From the NCBI GenBank assembly GCA_030145305.1, contig JAQYVX010000006.1:1-64000 (forward strand): a stretch of DNA of 64,000 bases. The letters are read 5' to 3'. Numbering within the stretch: the first letter of the stretch is position 1; each line of letters starts with the position of its first letter. Of the stretch, positions 56,397 to 64,000 are shown piece by piece. The stretch is from Halarcobacter sp. (GTDB lineage: Bacteria > Campylobacterota > Campylobacteria > Campylobacterales > Arcobacteraceae). Under the pieces are notes generated by a model. That model was given only the letters and a program-made list of their open reading frames with translations, was not told where the DNA came from and made no database searches. The position numbers and the translations under genes are program-made.

Positions 56397-57281
56397 ATGA
56401 GTGCAGGTAAAAAATTTAGAGAAGCGTTAAGTGAAGAAACTCCTTTACAAATTGTTGGGACTATCAATGCTTATCAAGCATTACAAGCTACAAAAGTAGG
56501 ATACAAAGCAATTTACCTTTCAGGTGGAGGAATTGCAAATGCATCTTATGGTTTACCAGATTTAGGTATGACTATGATTGAAGACGTATGTATTGACATT
56601 AGAAGAGTTACATCAATTTGTGATACACCATTAATTGTTGATGCTGATACAGGTTGGGGACATGCATTTAACGTAGCACGTACTGTTAAAGAATTTATTA
56701 GATCTGGTGCTGCTGGATTACATATTGAAGATCAAGTTGCTGCAAAAAGATGTGGACATAGACCTAATAAAGAGTTAGTATCTACTGAAGAAATGTGTGA
56801 TAGAATAAGAGCAGCTGTTGATGCTAAAAATCAATTAGACCCTGATTTTTATATCATTGCAAGAACTGATGCGCATGCATCTGAAGGTCAAGAAGCAGCA
56901 GTAGCTAGGGCATTAGCATATGTTGAAGCTGGAGCTGATGCAATTTTTGCAGAAGCGGTTCATACATTAAAAGAGTATAAAGAATTTACTGATCAAATGA
57001 GTGTTCCAGTATTAGCAAATATTACTGAATTTGGAGCAACTCCAATGTTCACAACTGAAGAATTAGGTGAAGTTGGAATTGAAATGGTACTTTATCCATT
57101 ATCAGCATTTAGAGCAATGAATAAAGCTGCTTTAACTGTATACCAAGACTTAAGAGAAAAAGGTACACAAGAAGGTACTTTAGAACTAATGCAAACAAGA
57201 ATGGAACTTTACGATATGTTAAATTACCATGATTATGAAAGAAAAATGGATTCTTTATTTGCAGCTGGAAAATCTAAGTAA
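56397..57281 (+). CDS. prpB: 2-methylisocitrate lyase
   Basis: 294 aa, isocitrate lyase superfamily, methylisocitrate subgroup. The catalytic loop AAKRCGHRP contains Cys119. [23 protein letters not shown] and IARTDAHA provide metal and substrate residues. It splits 2-methylisocitrate into succinate and pyruvate, the last step of the methylcitrate cycle. prpC follows after 48 bases with its own strong GGAAAAGGA site. Confidence 0.96.
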   Translation: MSAGKKFREALSEETPLQIVGTINAYQALQATKVGYKAIYLSGGGIANASYGLPDLGMTMIEDVCIDIRRVTSICDTPLIVDADTGWGHAFNVARTVKEFIRSGAAGLHIEDQVAAKRCGHRPNKELVSTEEMCDRIRAAVDAKNQLDPDFYIIARTDAHASEGQEAAVARALAYVEAGADAIFAEAVHTLKEYKEFTDQMSVPVLANITEFGATPMFTTEELGEVGIEMVLYPLSAFRAMNKAALTVYQDLREKGTQEGTLELMQTRMELYDMLNYHDYERKMDSLFAAGKSK

Positions 57282-57329
57282 TCTTTTAAAATAACATAAT
57301 TAAATAAACTAGGGAAAAGGAAAAAGAAT

Positions 57330-58478
57330 ATGAGTACTACAACTACAGGATTTAAACCAAAAAAATCTGTTGCACTTTCAGGTACAGCAGCTGGTAATAC
57401 AGCTATTTGTACAGTTGGGAAAACTGGAAATGATTTACATTACAGAGGATATGATATTTTAGAATTTGCTGAAAAAGCAGAATTTGAAGAAATTGCATAT
57501 TTAATCGTACATGAGAAATTACCAAATGTTGAAGAATTAAAAGCTTATAAAGAGAAACTTAGATCTTTTAGAGATATTCCAAATGGTGTTAAAGTTGCTT
57601 TAGAGCAATTACCAAAAACTTCTCACCCTATGGATGTTATGAGAACAGGTTGTTCAGTACTTGGTGCTATAGAATCTGAAGATGAATCTCATCCAAAAGA
57701 TGCGGCACAAGATATAATTAATAGACTAATGGGATCATTTGGATCTATGCTTTTATACTGGTACCACTATGCATATAATGGAAAAAGAATTGATGTTGTA
57801 ACTGATGATGATACTATTGGTGGTCATTTCTTACACCTACTACATGGTGAAAAACCAAAAGAATCTTGGGTAAAAGCTATGCATGTATCTTTAATTCTTT
57901 ACGCAGAACATGAATTTAATGCTTCTACGTTTACATCAAGAGTAATTTCTGGAACAAATTCAGATATGTTCTCATGTATCACTGGTGCAATTGGAGCTTT
58001 AAGAGGTCCTAAACATGGTGGAGCGAATGAAGTAGCATTTAGAATTCAAGAAAGATACACATCAGCTGATCAAGCAGAAGAAGATATTAAAGCAAGAATG
58101 GCAAAAAAAGAAATTATTATTGGTTTTGGACACCCTGTATATACTACAAGTGACCCAAGAAATGTAGTAATTAAAAGAGTTGCTAAAACACTATCTGAAG
58201 AAAATAACGACATGCTTATGTATGATGTAGCTGAAAGAATTGAAACAATTATGTGGGAACAAAAGAAAATGTTTCCAAATCTTGATTGGTTCTCTGCTGT
58301 TTCTTATAATCAAATGGGAATTCCAACAGATATGTTTACTCCAATCTTTATTATTTCAAGAGTTACAGGATGGGGAGCACATGCAATTGAGCAAAGAGAA
58401 GATGGTAAAATTATTAGACCATCAGCTAATTATACCGGTCCTGAAGGTTTAAAATTCGTTCCTTTAGAGCAAAGATAA
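57330..58478 (+). CDS. prpC: 2-methylcitrate synthase
   Basis: 382 aa citrate-synthase-fold enzyme without the N-terminal domain of the 428-aa GltA encoded at 12654. Catalytic features: [23 protein letters not shown], His in [13 protein letters not shown], and an Asp in LDWFSAVSY. It condenses propionyl-CoA with oxaloacetate. Size, sequence and position between prpB and acnD identify it as PrpC. Confidence 0.95.
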   Translation: MSTTTTGFKPKKSVALSGTAAGNTAICTVGKTGNDLHYRGYDILEFAEKAEFEEIAYLIVHEKLPNVEELKAYKEKLRSFRDIPNGVKVALEQLPKTSHPMDVMRTGCSVLGAIESEDESHPKDAAQDIINRLMGSFGSMLLYWYHYAYNGKRIDVVTDDDTIGGHFLHLLHGEKPKESWVKAMHVSLILYAEHEFNASTFTSRVISGTNSDMFSCITGAIGALRGPKHGGANEVAFRIQERYTSADQAEEDIKARMAKKEIIIGFGHPVYTTSDPRNVVIKRVAKTLSEENNDMLMYDVAERIETIMWEQKKMFPNLDWFSAVSYNQMGIPTDMFTPIFIISRVTGWGAHAIEQREDGKIIRPSANYTGPEGLKFVPLEQR

Positions 58479-58504
58479 AAAATTAAATACTAATAAAATA
58501 TTCT

Positions 58505-58553
58505 AGTGCCACTTTGGCAAACACTATAAGGATGGGCTTTCGCTCATCCTTTT
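58505..58553 (+). terminator. Hairpins between prpC and acnD (attenuator-like)
   Basis: AGTGCCA and its partner strands (58505-58525) form a first hairpin. A second, AAGGATGGGC-TTTC-GCTCATCCTT (58528-58551), has one G-T pair and a short T-run. It looks like an intrinsic terminator lying inside the presumed operon, so expression of acnD may be reduced relative to prpBC. Confidence 0.6.
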
Positions 58554-58578
58554 AAATTCAAACAAAATGGATATAAAA

Positions 58579-61173
58579 ATGACAAATGATAAATATCTAA
58601 AAAAGTTAGAAGGTTTTGACACAAGCTTTTATGATGTAAAAGCAGCTGTTGAAGATATTACTCCTGGCTCTTTTGAAAAACTAAACTATATTTCAAGAGT
58701 ATTAGCAGAAAACTTACTTAGAAAATGCCCAAGTGAAGATTTAAAAGATTCACTTGTACAATTAATAGAAAAAAGAACAGATAAAGACTTCCCTTGGTAC
58801 CCATCAAGAGTTGTTACTCATGATATTTTAGGACTTACAGCTTTAGTTGATTTAGCTGGTTTAAGAGAAGCTGTTGCAGCTGAAGGTGGGGATCCAAAAA
58901 AAGTTAATCCTGTTGTTCCTACTCAATTAATCGTTGATCACTCTTTAGCAGTAGAATGTGGTGGATTTGATCCAGATGCTTTCCAAAAAAACAGAGATAC
59001 AGAAGATAGAAGAAATGCTGATAGATTTCACTTTATTAACTGGACAAAAGAAGCATTTGATAATGTAGATGTTATTCCTCCAGGAAATGGTATCATGCAT
59101 CAAATAAACCTTGAAAAAATGTCTCCTGTTATTCATAACATTGATGGTATTGCATCTCCTGATACATTAGTTGGTACAGATTCACATACTCCTCATGTTG
59201 ATGCACTTGGTGTTTATGCACTTGGTGTTGGTGGATTAGAAGCTGAAAATGTAATGTTAGGAAATCCTTCATATATGAGAGTTCCTGAAGTTATCGGAAT
59301 CAAAGTTGTTGGTGTAAGAGCGCCAGGAATTACTGCAACTGATATTGCTTTAACATTAACATCGTTCTTAAGAGAAAATAATGTAATTTCTGCATTCTTA
59401 GAATTCTTTGGTGAAGGTTTAAAGTTCTTAAATCTTGGTGATAGAGCTACTATTTCTAACATGACTCCTGAATATGGTGCAAGTGCAGCTATGTTTGGTA
59501 TTGATGAACAAACTTTAGATTACTTAACATTAACAGGTAGAGAATCCGAGCAAGTTAAACTTGTTGAAGCATATGCTAAAGCAAATGGTTTATGGGCAAC
59601 TTCATTAGCTAAAGCTACTTACGCTAGAGAAATTGAATTTGATTTATCTAATGTTACTAGAAGTATAGCAGGACCTTCTAAACCTCATAAACTAGTTCCT
59701 ACAAATACATTAGTATCAGAAGGTTTAATTAAAGACTTTAAAGAAGAAGATGAAACTAAAATCCCAGATGGTGGAATTTTAATTGCAGCTATTACTTCAT
59801 GTACTAATACTTCTAATCCTAGAAATGTTATTGCAGCTGGTTTACTTGCTAAAAAAGCAAATGAATTAGGACTAAAGAGAAAACCATGGGTTAAATCTTC
59901 ATTAGCACCAGGTTCAAAAGTAGTTGAAACATATTTAAAAGATGCTAACTTACTTCCTGAACTTGAAAAATTAGGATTTGGTATTGTTGGTTTTGCATGT
60001 ACTACTTGTAATGGTATGTCTGGAGCTCTTGATCCAGCTATCCAAAAAGAAGTTGTAGATAATGATATCTATTCAACTGCTGTACTTTCTGGTAACAGAA
60101 ACTTTGATGGTAGAATCCACCCTTACGTAAAAGAAGCATTTTTAGCATCTCCTGCACTTGTTGTAGCTTATGCATTAGCAGGTTCAATTAGATTTGATAT
60201 TGAAACTGATTCTTTAGGTACAGATTCAAATGGTAACCCTATTACATTAAAAGATTTATGGCCAACAGATGAAGAGATTAATGCAGTTGAAAAAGCTTCA
60301 GTACGTCCAGAAATGTTTGATGCTATTTATGATCCAATGTTCGCTAAAAGTGCATTAGGTGATATTGAAATATCTCCATTCTATAACTGGAATACGCAAT
60401 CTACATATATTAATAAGCCACCATACTGGGAAGCTGAATATATGCAAATGCCTGAGCTTAAAGGTATGAGACCATTAGGTGTATTCCCTGATAATATCAC
60501 TACAGATCACTTATCTCCATCTAATGCTATTTTACCAACTTCAGCGTCTGGTGAGTATTGTTTAAAAATGGGTCTTCCAGTTGAAGATTTAAACTCTTAT
60601 GCAACACATAGAGGGGATCATCATACAGCATCACGTGCAACTTTAGCAAATCCAAAATTATTTAACGAAATGGTTAAAAATGAAGATGGAAGTGTTAAAC
60701 AAGGTTCTTTAACTAAAATCATGCCAGAAGGTACTGAGTCTAGAATGTGGGAAGCTATTGAAACTTACACAAATAGAAAACAACCTTTAATAATTATTGC
60801 TGGAACTAACTACGGTCAAGGGTCTTCTAGAGACTGGGCTGCAAAAGGTGTTAGACTTGCAGGTGTTGAAGTTTTAATTGCTGAGTCGATTGAAAGAATA
60901 CATAGAACTAACTTAGTTGGAATGGGTGTATTACCACTTCAATTTAAAGATGGGGATACTAGACATACTTATAGTATTGATGGTTCTGAAACATTTGATA
61001 TTCTAGGAGACATTACTCCTAGAACTGATTTAACAGTTGTAATGACTAGAGCAAATGGTGAAAAAATTGAATTCCCTGTTACTTGTAGATTAGACACTTC
61101 ATCTGAAGTTGATGTTTACAAAAATGGTGGTATTTTACAAAAATTCGCTAAAGATGTTATTGCATCTAAATAA
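58579..61173 (+). CDS. acnD: Fe/S-dependent 2-methylisocitrate (methylcitrate) dehydratase
   Basis: 864 aa from the ATG at 58579 with GGA eight bases upstream; an ATG at 58567 would add four residues. AcnD-type aconitase rather than AcnA: KLNYISRVLAENLLRKCP, cluster ligands in ITSCTNTSNPRN and CTTCNGMSG, and the substrate loop GQGSSRDWAAKGVRLAGV. It dehydrates 2-methylcitrate to 2-methylaconitate and needs PrpF, which is encoded next. It takes the place of PrpD. Confidence 0.94.
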   Translation: MTNDKYLKKLEGFDTSFYDVKAAVEDITPGSFEKLNYISRVLAENLLRKCPSEDLKDSLVQLIEKRTDKDFPWYPSRVVTHDILGLTALVDLAGLREAVAAEGGDPKKVNPVVPTQLIVDHSLAVECGGFDPDAFQKNRDTEDRRNADRFHFINWTKEAFDNVDVIPPGNGIMHQINLEKMSPVIHNIDGIASPDTLVGTDSHTPHVDALGVYALGVGGLEAENVMLGNPSYMRVPEVIGIKVVGVRAPGITATDIALTLTSFLRENNVISAFLEFFGEGLKFLNLGDRATISNMTPEYGASAAMFGIDEQTLDYLTLTGRESEQVKLVEAYAKANGLWATSLAKATYAREIEFDLSNVTRSIAGPSKPHKLVPTNTLVSEGLIKDFKEEDETKIPDGGILIAAITSCTNTSNPRNVIAAGLLAKKANELGLKRKPWVKSSLAPGSKVVETYLKDANLLPELEKLGFGIVGFACTTCNGMSGALDPAIQKEVVDNDIYSTAVLSGNRNFDGRIHPYVKEAFLASPALVVAYALAGSIRFDIETDSLGTDSNGNPITLKDLWPTDEEINAVEKASVRPEMFDAIYDPMFAKSALGDIEISPFYNWNTQSTYINKPPYWEAEYMQMPELKGMRPLGVFPDNITTDHLSPSNAILPTSASGEYCLKMGLPVEDLNSYATHRGDHHTASRATLANPKLFNEMVKNEDGSVKQGSLTKIMPEGTESRMWEAIETYTNRKQPLIIIAGTNYGQGSSRDWAAKGVRLAGVEVLIAESIERIHRTNLVGMGVLPLQFKDGDTRHTYSIDGSETFDILGDITPRTDLTVVMTRANGEKIEFPVTCRLDTSSEVDVYKNGGILQKFAKDVIASK

Positions 61174-61181
61174 ATAATTAT

Positions 61182-61209
61182 CTAAAAAGCATCTTCTGAT
61201 GCTTTTTAG
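61182..61209 (+). terminator. Strong intrinsic terminator between acnD and prpF
   Basis: CTAAAAAGCATC (61182-61193) and GATGCTTTTTAG (61198-61209) make a perfect 12-bp stem with a TTCT loop; the T-run is inside the stem's right arm. A promoter for prpF may lie in the following 80 bases of AT-rich DNA (for example TTGATT near 61247). Confidence 0.75.
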
Positions 61210-61292
61210 AATTTAGATCTTAGTTAAAATTTCTAAAAGAAATCTCTTGATTTTTTTCAAAAGTTTTAAAAAATATTTTTCAAGGAAAAACA

Positions 61293-62471
61293 ATGAGTAA
61301 TTATAAACCACAATTTAAAGTAAGAGCTACATATATGAGAGGTGGAACTTCTAAGGGAACATTTTTTAATATTGCAGATTTACCAAAAGAAGCACAAGAA
61401 GATTCAAAAAAAAGAGATAAATTACTTCAAAGAATTGTAGGAAGTCCTGATGTTTATAAAAAACAAATGGATGGAATGGGAGGAGCTTCTTCTTCTACTT
61501 CAAAAGCTATCTTAGTTGGAAAATCAGATGTTGAAGGTCATGATGTAGATTATTACTTTTGCCAAGTTGCTATTGATAAAGATTTTGTAGATATGAGTGG
61601 AAACTGTGGAAACTTAAGCTCTGCTGTTGGACCATTTGCAATTCATGAAGGAATGGTAGATAACGTTCCAGAAAATGGTGTTTGTTGTGTAAGAATCTGG
61701 CAAGCAAATATCAAAAAAACTATTCTTTGTTATGTTACTATGGAAAATGGTATGGTTAAAGAAATGGGTGATTATGAAATTGATGGTGTTGCTTTTCCTG
61801 CCCAAGAAATTCAATTAGAATTTGTTGAACCAGTTGATCCAAGTGAAGAGTTATTCCCTACAGGAAATTTAATTGATGACTTAGAAGTTGAAGGTGTTGG
61901 TACTTTTAAAGCTACGATGATAACAGCTGGTATTCCAACTGTATTTGTAAATGCTGATGCTATTGGATATAAAGGTACTGAGTTACAAGGTGATATTAAC
62001 TCTGATACACAAGCCTTAGCAAGATTTGAAAAAATTAGAGTTGCAGGTGCCCTGAAAATGGGATTAATTACAGATCCGAAAGAGGCTGAGAGTAGACAAC
62101 ATACTCCAAAAATTGCATTTGTATCTCCTGCTCAAGATTTCATTACATCTAGTGGTAAAGAAGTAAAAGCATCAGAAATGGATTTACACGTAAGAGCATT
62201 ATCTATGCAACAATTACACCATGCGATGATGGGAACAGCAAGTGTGGCTATTGGTGTTGCTGCTTGTATTCCAGGAACTTTAGTAAATATAGCTAGCGGT
62301 GGTGGTGAAAAAAATACAGTTACTTTTGGTCATCCATCAGGTGCTATTAAAGTAGGAGCCATACTTTCACAAAAAGATGGAAAACTTATAGTTGAAAAAG
62401 CTAGTATGAGTAGAAGTGCTAGAATTATAATGGACGGAAATGTTCATGTTCCTGCTGGAACAATGGATTAA
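61293..62471 (+). CDS. prpF: 2-methylaconitate cis-trans isomerase
   Basis: 392 aa, PrpF family with the diaminopimelate epimerase-like double fold. MRGGTSKGTFF at the N-terminus, DMSGNCGNLSSAVGPFA around the first catalytic residue, and the conserved H-P-S-G segment (FGHPSGAIKVGA) are visible. It isomerises the 2-methylaconitate released by AcnD so that 2-methylisocitrate can form. AAGGA precedes the ATG. Confidence 0.95.
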   Translation: MSNYKPQFKVRATYMRGGTSKGTFFNIADLPKEAQEDSKKRDKLLQRIVGSPDVYKKQMDGMGGASSSTSKAILVGKSDVEGHDVDYYFCQVAIDKDFVDMSGNCGNLSSAVGPFAIHEGMVDNVPENGVCCVRIWQANIKKTILCYVTMENGMVKEMGDYEIDGVAFPAQEIQLEFVEPVDPSEELFPTGNLIDDLEVEGVGTFKATMITAGIPTVFVNADAIGYKGTELQGDINSDTQALARFEKIRVAGALKMGLITDPKEAESRQHTPKIAFVSPAQDFITSSGKEVKASEMDLHVRALSMQQLHHAMMGTASVAIGVAACIPGTLVNIASGGGEKNTVTFGHPSGAIKVGAILSQKDGKLIVEKASMSRSARIIMDGNVHVPAGTMD

Positions 62472-62494
62472 GATTCTAAATAGTTCAAGTTAGA

Positions 62495-62518
62495 GAAGAT
62501 AGTTTAAAAACTATCTTC
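62495..62518. terminator. Bidirectional terminator between prpF and the thioredoxin-like gene
   Basis: GAAGATAGTTT (62495-62505) and AAACTATCTTC (62508-62518) are perfectly complementary. The hairpin overlaps the end of the convergent gene. Confidence 0.75.
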
Positions 62519-62887
62519 ATCATTTAATACAGCTAGGATATTTTTTTTCTTTTGGTATCCTTGAAATTCATAATTTATATTTAAATTTCCATCTTCTTTA
62601 GTAACAATATAAGAAGTGGGATAATATTTAATTACAAAGGAGTATTTTTTTAATAACTCTTTATAAACTAAAGTATCATCATTTACTTTAAAAATTTCCA
62701 AATCTTTTTTTTCTTTTTGAATATCTTCTAAAATAGATACTTGCTTAGCACACCAAGGACAAGACTCTGTGCTAAACATTAAAAAAATATTTTTATTCTC
62801 TTTTAATTCTTCTATATTTTTCAAGACTTTGATTTCAGAAGCAAAAACTGAACTAATAAAAAGACAAAATAATATAAACTTTTTCAT
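62504..62887 (-). CDS. Periplasmic thioredoxin-fold protein (CPWC)
   Basis: 127 aa with a signal peptide (MKKFILFCLFISSVFA) and a thioredoxin-like domain carrying the redox motif CPWC in MFSTESCPWCAKQ, plus a cis-Pro near YYPTSYIV. It resembles SoxW/DsbE-like small periplasmic thioredoxins and could keep partner cysteines reduced or isomerise disulfides. The partner is unknown. Nine bases separate it from the isochorismatase-family gene upstream. Confidence 0.83.
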   Translation of the reverse strand: MKKFILFCLFISSVFASEIKVLKNIEELKENKNIFLMFSTESCPWCAKQVSILEDIQKEKKDLEIFKVNDDTLVYKELLKKYSFVIKYYPTSYIVTKEDGNLNINYEFQGYQKKKNILAVLNDEDSF

Positions 62888-62896
62888 ATAAATTTT

Positions 62897-63439
62897 CTAC
62901 TTTACTAATTTTGAAATTTCTTTAAATACAGGACTTTTAGAATTCACTGTTAATTCAAAAAGCAAACATTCGTAAGTTGTAGGAATAACTCCTGCTTGAA
63001 CAAGTCTTTGTATAGCAATTTGTTTGTCTTTATCTTTTCGTGAATCAACACAATCTGTTACAAGGACAGGTTGTAATCCATTTTCTATTAAATCTAAAGC
63101 TGTTTGAAGTACACAAACATGTGTTTCAATACCTGCTAAGATTACAATTTTCTTTCCTGTTGCCTTTATTGCAGCTAATCCATCTTCATTTCCACAACAA
63201 GAAAATGTTGTTTTCTCAAAATGAGGATATTCTTGAACAAGCTCTTTTAAACTAGGAATTGTTTCCCCTATTCCTTTTTTATATTGTTCATTTATAATAA
63301 AAGGAATTTCATGTAGTTTTAAACCTTTAACTAAAGTTATTAAATTCTTTTCTAACTCTTCATTATTTTGAATATGTGGAAATAGTCTTTCTTGAACATC
63401 TACTTGCACATAAACACAATCTTCAACTCTTATTTTCAT
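62897..63439 (-). CDS. Isochorismatase-family cysteine hydrolase
   Basis: 180 aa. The catalytic triad typical of the family is Asp14 (QVDVQERL), Lys76 (FEKTTFSC) and Cys109 (GIETHVCVLQTALD). The family includes nicotinamidases and isochorismatases. The short length and motif order match the YcaC-like or uncharacterised hydrolase group rather than PncA. Substrate unknown. AGGAG precedes the ATG. Confidence 0.86.
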   Translation of the reverse strand: MKIRVEDCVYVQVDVQERLFPHIQNNEELEKNLITLVKGLKLHEIPFIINEQYKKGIGETIPSLKELVQEYPHFEKTTFSCCGNEDGLAAIKATGKKIVILAGIETHVCVLQTALDLIENGLQPVLVTDCVDSRKDKDKQIAIQRLVQAGVIPTTYECLLFELTVNSKSPVFKEISKLVK

Positions 63440-63508
63440 CTTTTCTCCTAAAAATAGTAAACTCTAAAAAGAAAATTGTACTAAAAGTTAGTAACAATAA
63501 ACTAGCAT

Positions 63509-64000
63509 TTATACAAAGGCTACTTTTTCTGCTCGTTCTAATAACTCTTTAGCACCTTGGTCTATAAAAGTTTGTGCTAAATTTTGTCCAATAGTTTCAA
63601 ACTCTTCAATATCTGCTGTTATGTCTTCGCTAATATCTTCGCTTCCATCAGGCATTCCAACTATTGCTTGAACTCTAATTGAATTTTCGTCAATAATCGT
63701 AGCTTTTACTCCAATTGGAACTTGACAACCACCTTCTAAGGTATCAACAAATCCTCTTTCAATAGTTGATTCAATATGAGCTTCTTTATCATTTAAAACT
63801 GAAACTATCTCTATAATTTTTGGGTCTGTTGTTGTTTCAATACCTAAAGTTGCTTGTCCCATTGAAGGAATCATAATATCAGTTGAAATAGGTGAAAAGA
63901 ATTTTACTTCTTTTTCAATTCCAAGTTTTTGAATACCTGTTGCTGCTAAAATAATTGCATCATACTCGCCAGCATTTAGTTTGGCTATTCTTGTATTAAT
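63509..64000 (-). CDS. hemC: Hydroxymethylbilane synthase, C-terminal part
   Basis: Partial: the frame stays open to the right edge of the window (in phase at 64000), giving about 163 residues of the C-terminal half. TRIAKLNAGEYDAIILAATG matches domain 2, and the dipyrromethane cofactor Cys lies in LEGGCQVPIGVKA. The enzyme joins four porphobilinogens on the heme path. The first half lies outside the window. Confidence 0.94.
   Translation of the reverse strand: MNTRIAKLNAGEYDAIILAATGIQKLGIEKEVKFFSPISTDIMIPSMGQATLGIETTTDPKIIEIVSVLNDKEAHIESTIERGFVDTLEGGCQVPIGVKATIIDENSIRVQAIVGMPDGSEDISEDITADIEEFETIGQNLAQTFIDQGAKELLERAEKVAFV

Noticed and set aside
57330-58478. A second energy-metabolism citrate synthase
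   Set aside because: The shorter length without the N-terminal domain and the location between prpB and acnD fit 2-methylcitrate synthase.

Overview
This 64 kb window is AT-rich bacterial chromosome, almost certainly from the Campylobacterota (Epsilonproteobacteria) and most like an Arcobacter-type genus. The evidence is the FrdCAB gene order and protein sizes, a UbiD-type menaquinone decarboxylase of the futalosine route, a 13-subunit nuo operon, and a tandem pair of dynamin-like GTPases of the Campylobacter DLP1/DLP2 kind. The content is mostly core metabolism. No insertion sequence, prophage, CRISPR array, tRNA or rRNA gene is visible inside the window. However, a near-perfect stable-RNA promoter fires off the left edge.

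Layout. 1-2.8 kb: outward strong promoter, then a leftward four-gene chain with 4-bp overlaps (87-aa protein, PabA/TrpG glutaminase, membrane glycosyltransferase, pseudopilin). 2.9-8.3 kb: an NMT1-SBP3-GGDEF receptor with a predicted leaderless mRNA, the menaquinone decarboxylase and a PatB-type C-S lyase. 8.4-22.9 kb: nuoA-B-CD-E-F-(gltA)-G-H-I-J-K-L-M-N, with a fused nuoCD, a citrate synthase gene inside, a short NuoG, an enlarged NuoH and an unusual NuoF nucleotide loop. 23.1-26.6 kb: frdCAB. 26.8-31.1 kb: the dynamin pair. 31.3-36.6 kb: a ThDP-dependent acetolactate-synthase-like enzyme, an aldehyde dehydrogenase, and sucCD. 36.6-38.6 kb: a small accessory region with two copies of an ~80-nt structured RNA element and several very small genes. 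38.6-56.2 kb: DsrE-like protein, PhyH dioxygenase, tex, ridA, a diguanylate cyclase, an amino-acid ABC transporter operon with two binding proteins plus MarC and LysE, an EamA transporter, a glycosyltransferase, methyltransferase-folA-thyA-recQ, and two regulators. 56.4-62.5 kb: the methylcitrate cycle (prpB, prpC, acnD, prpF). 62.5-64 kb: a thioredoxin-fold protein, an isochorismatase-family hydrolase and the C-terminal part of hemC.

How it fits together. Complex I feeds the menaquinone pool and fumarate reductase (which may also act as succinate dehydrogenase) exchanges electrons with it. Citrate synthase and succinyl-CoA synthetase supply the TCA cycle, and the methylcitrate cycle sends propionyl units into it as succinate and pyruvate. 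The best candidate for something undescribed is the repeated RNA element at 36886-36963 and 37775-37854. Its internal core is 31/32 identical, the enclosing helix and a downstream hairpin keep their pairing although their sequences differ, and both copies lie in apparent 5' leaders of tiny genes. Close behind are a two-regulator unit divergent from prpB with dyad operators, and a three-gene cluster of very small proteins in which two are paralogues.
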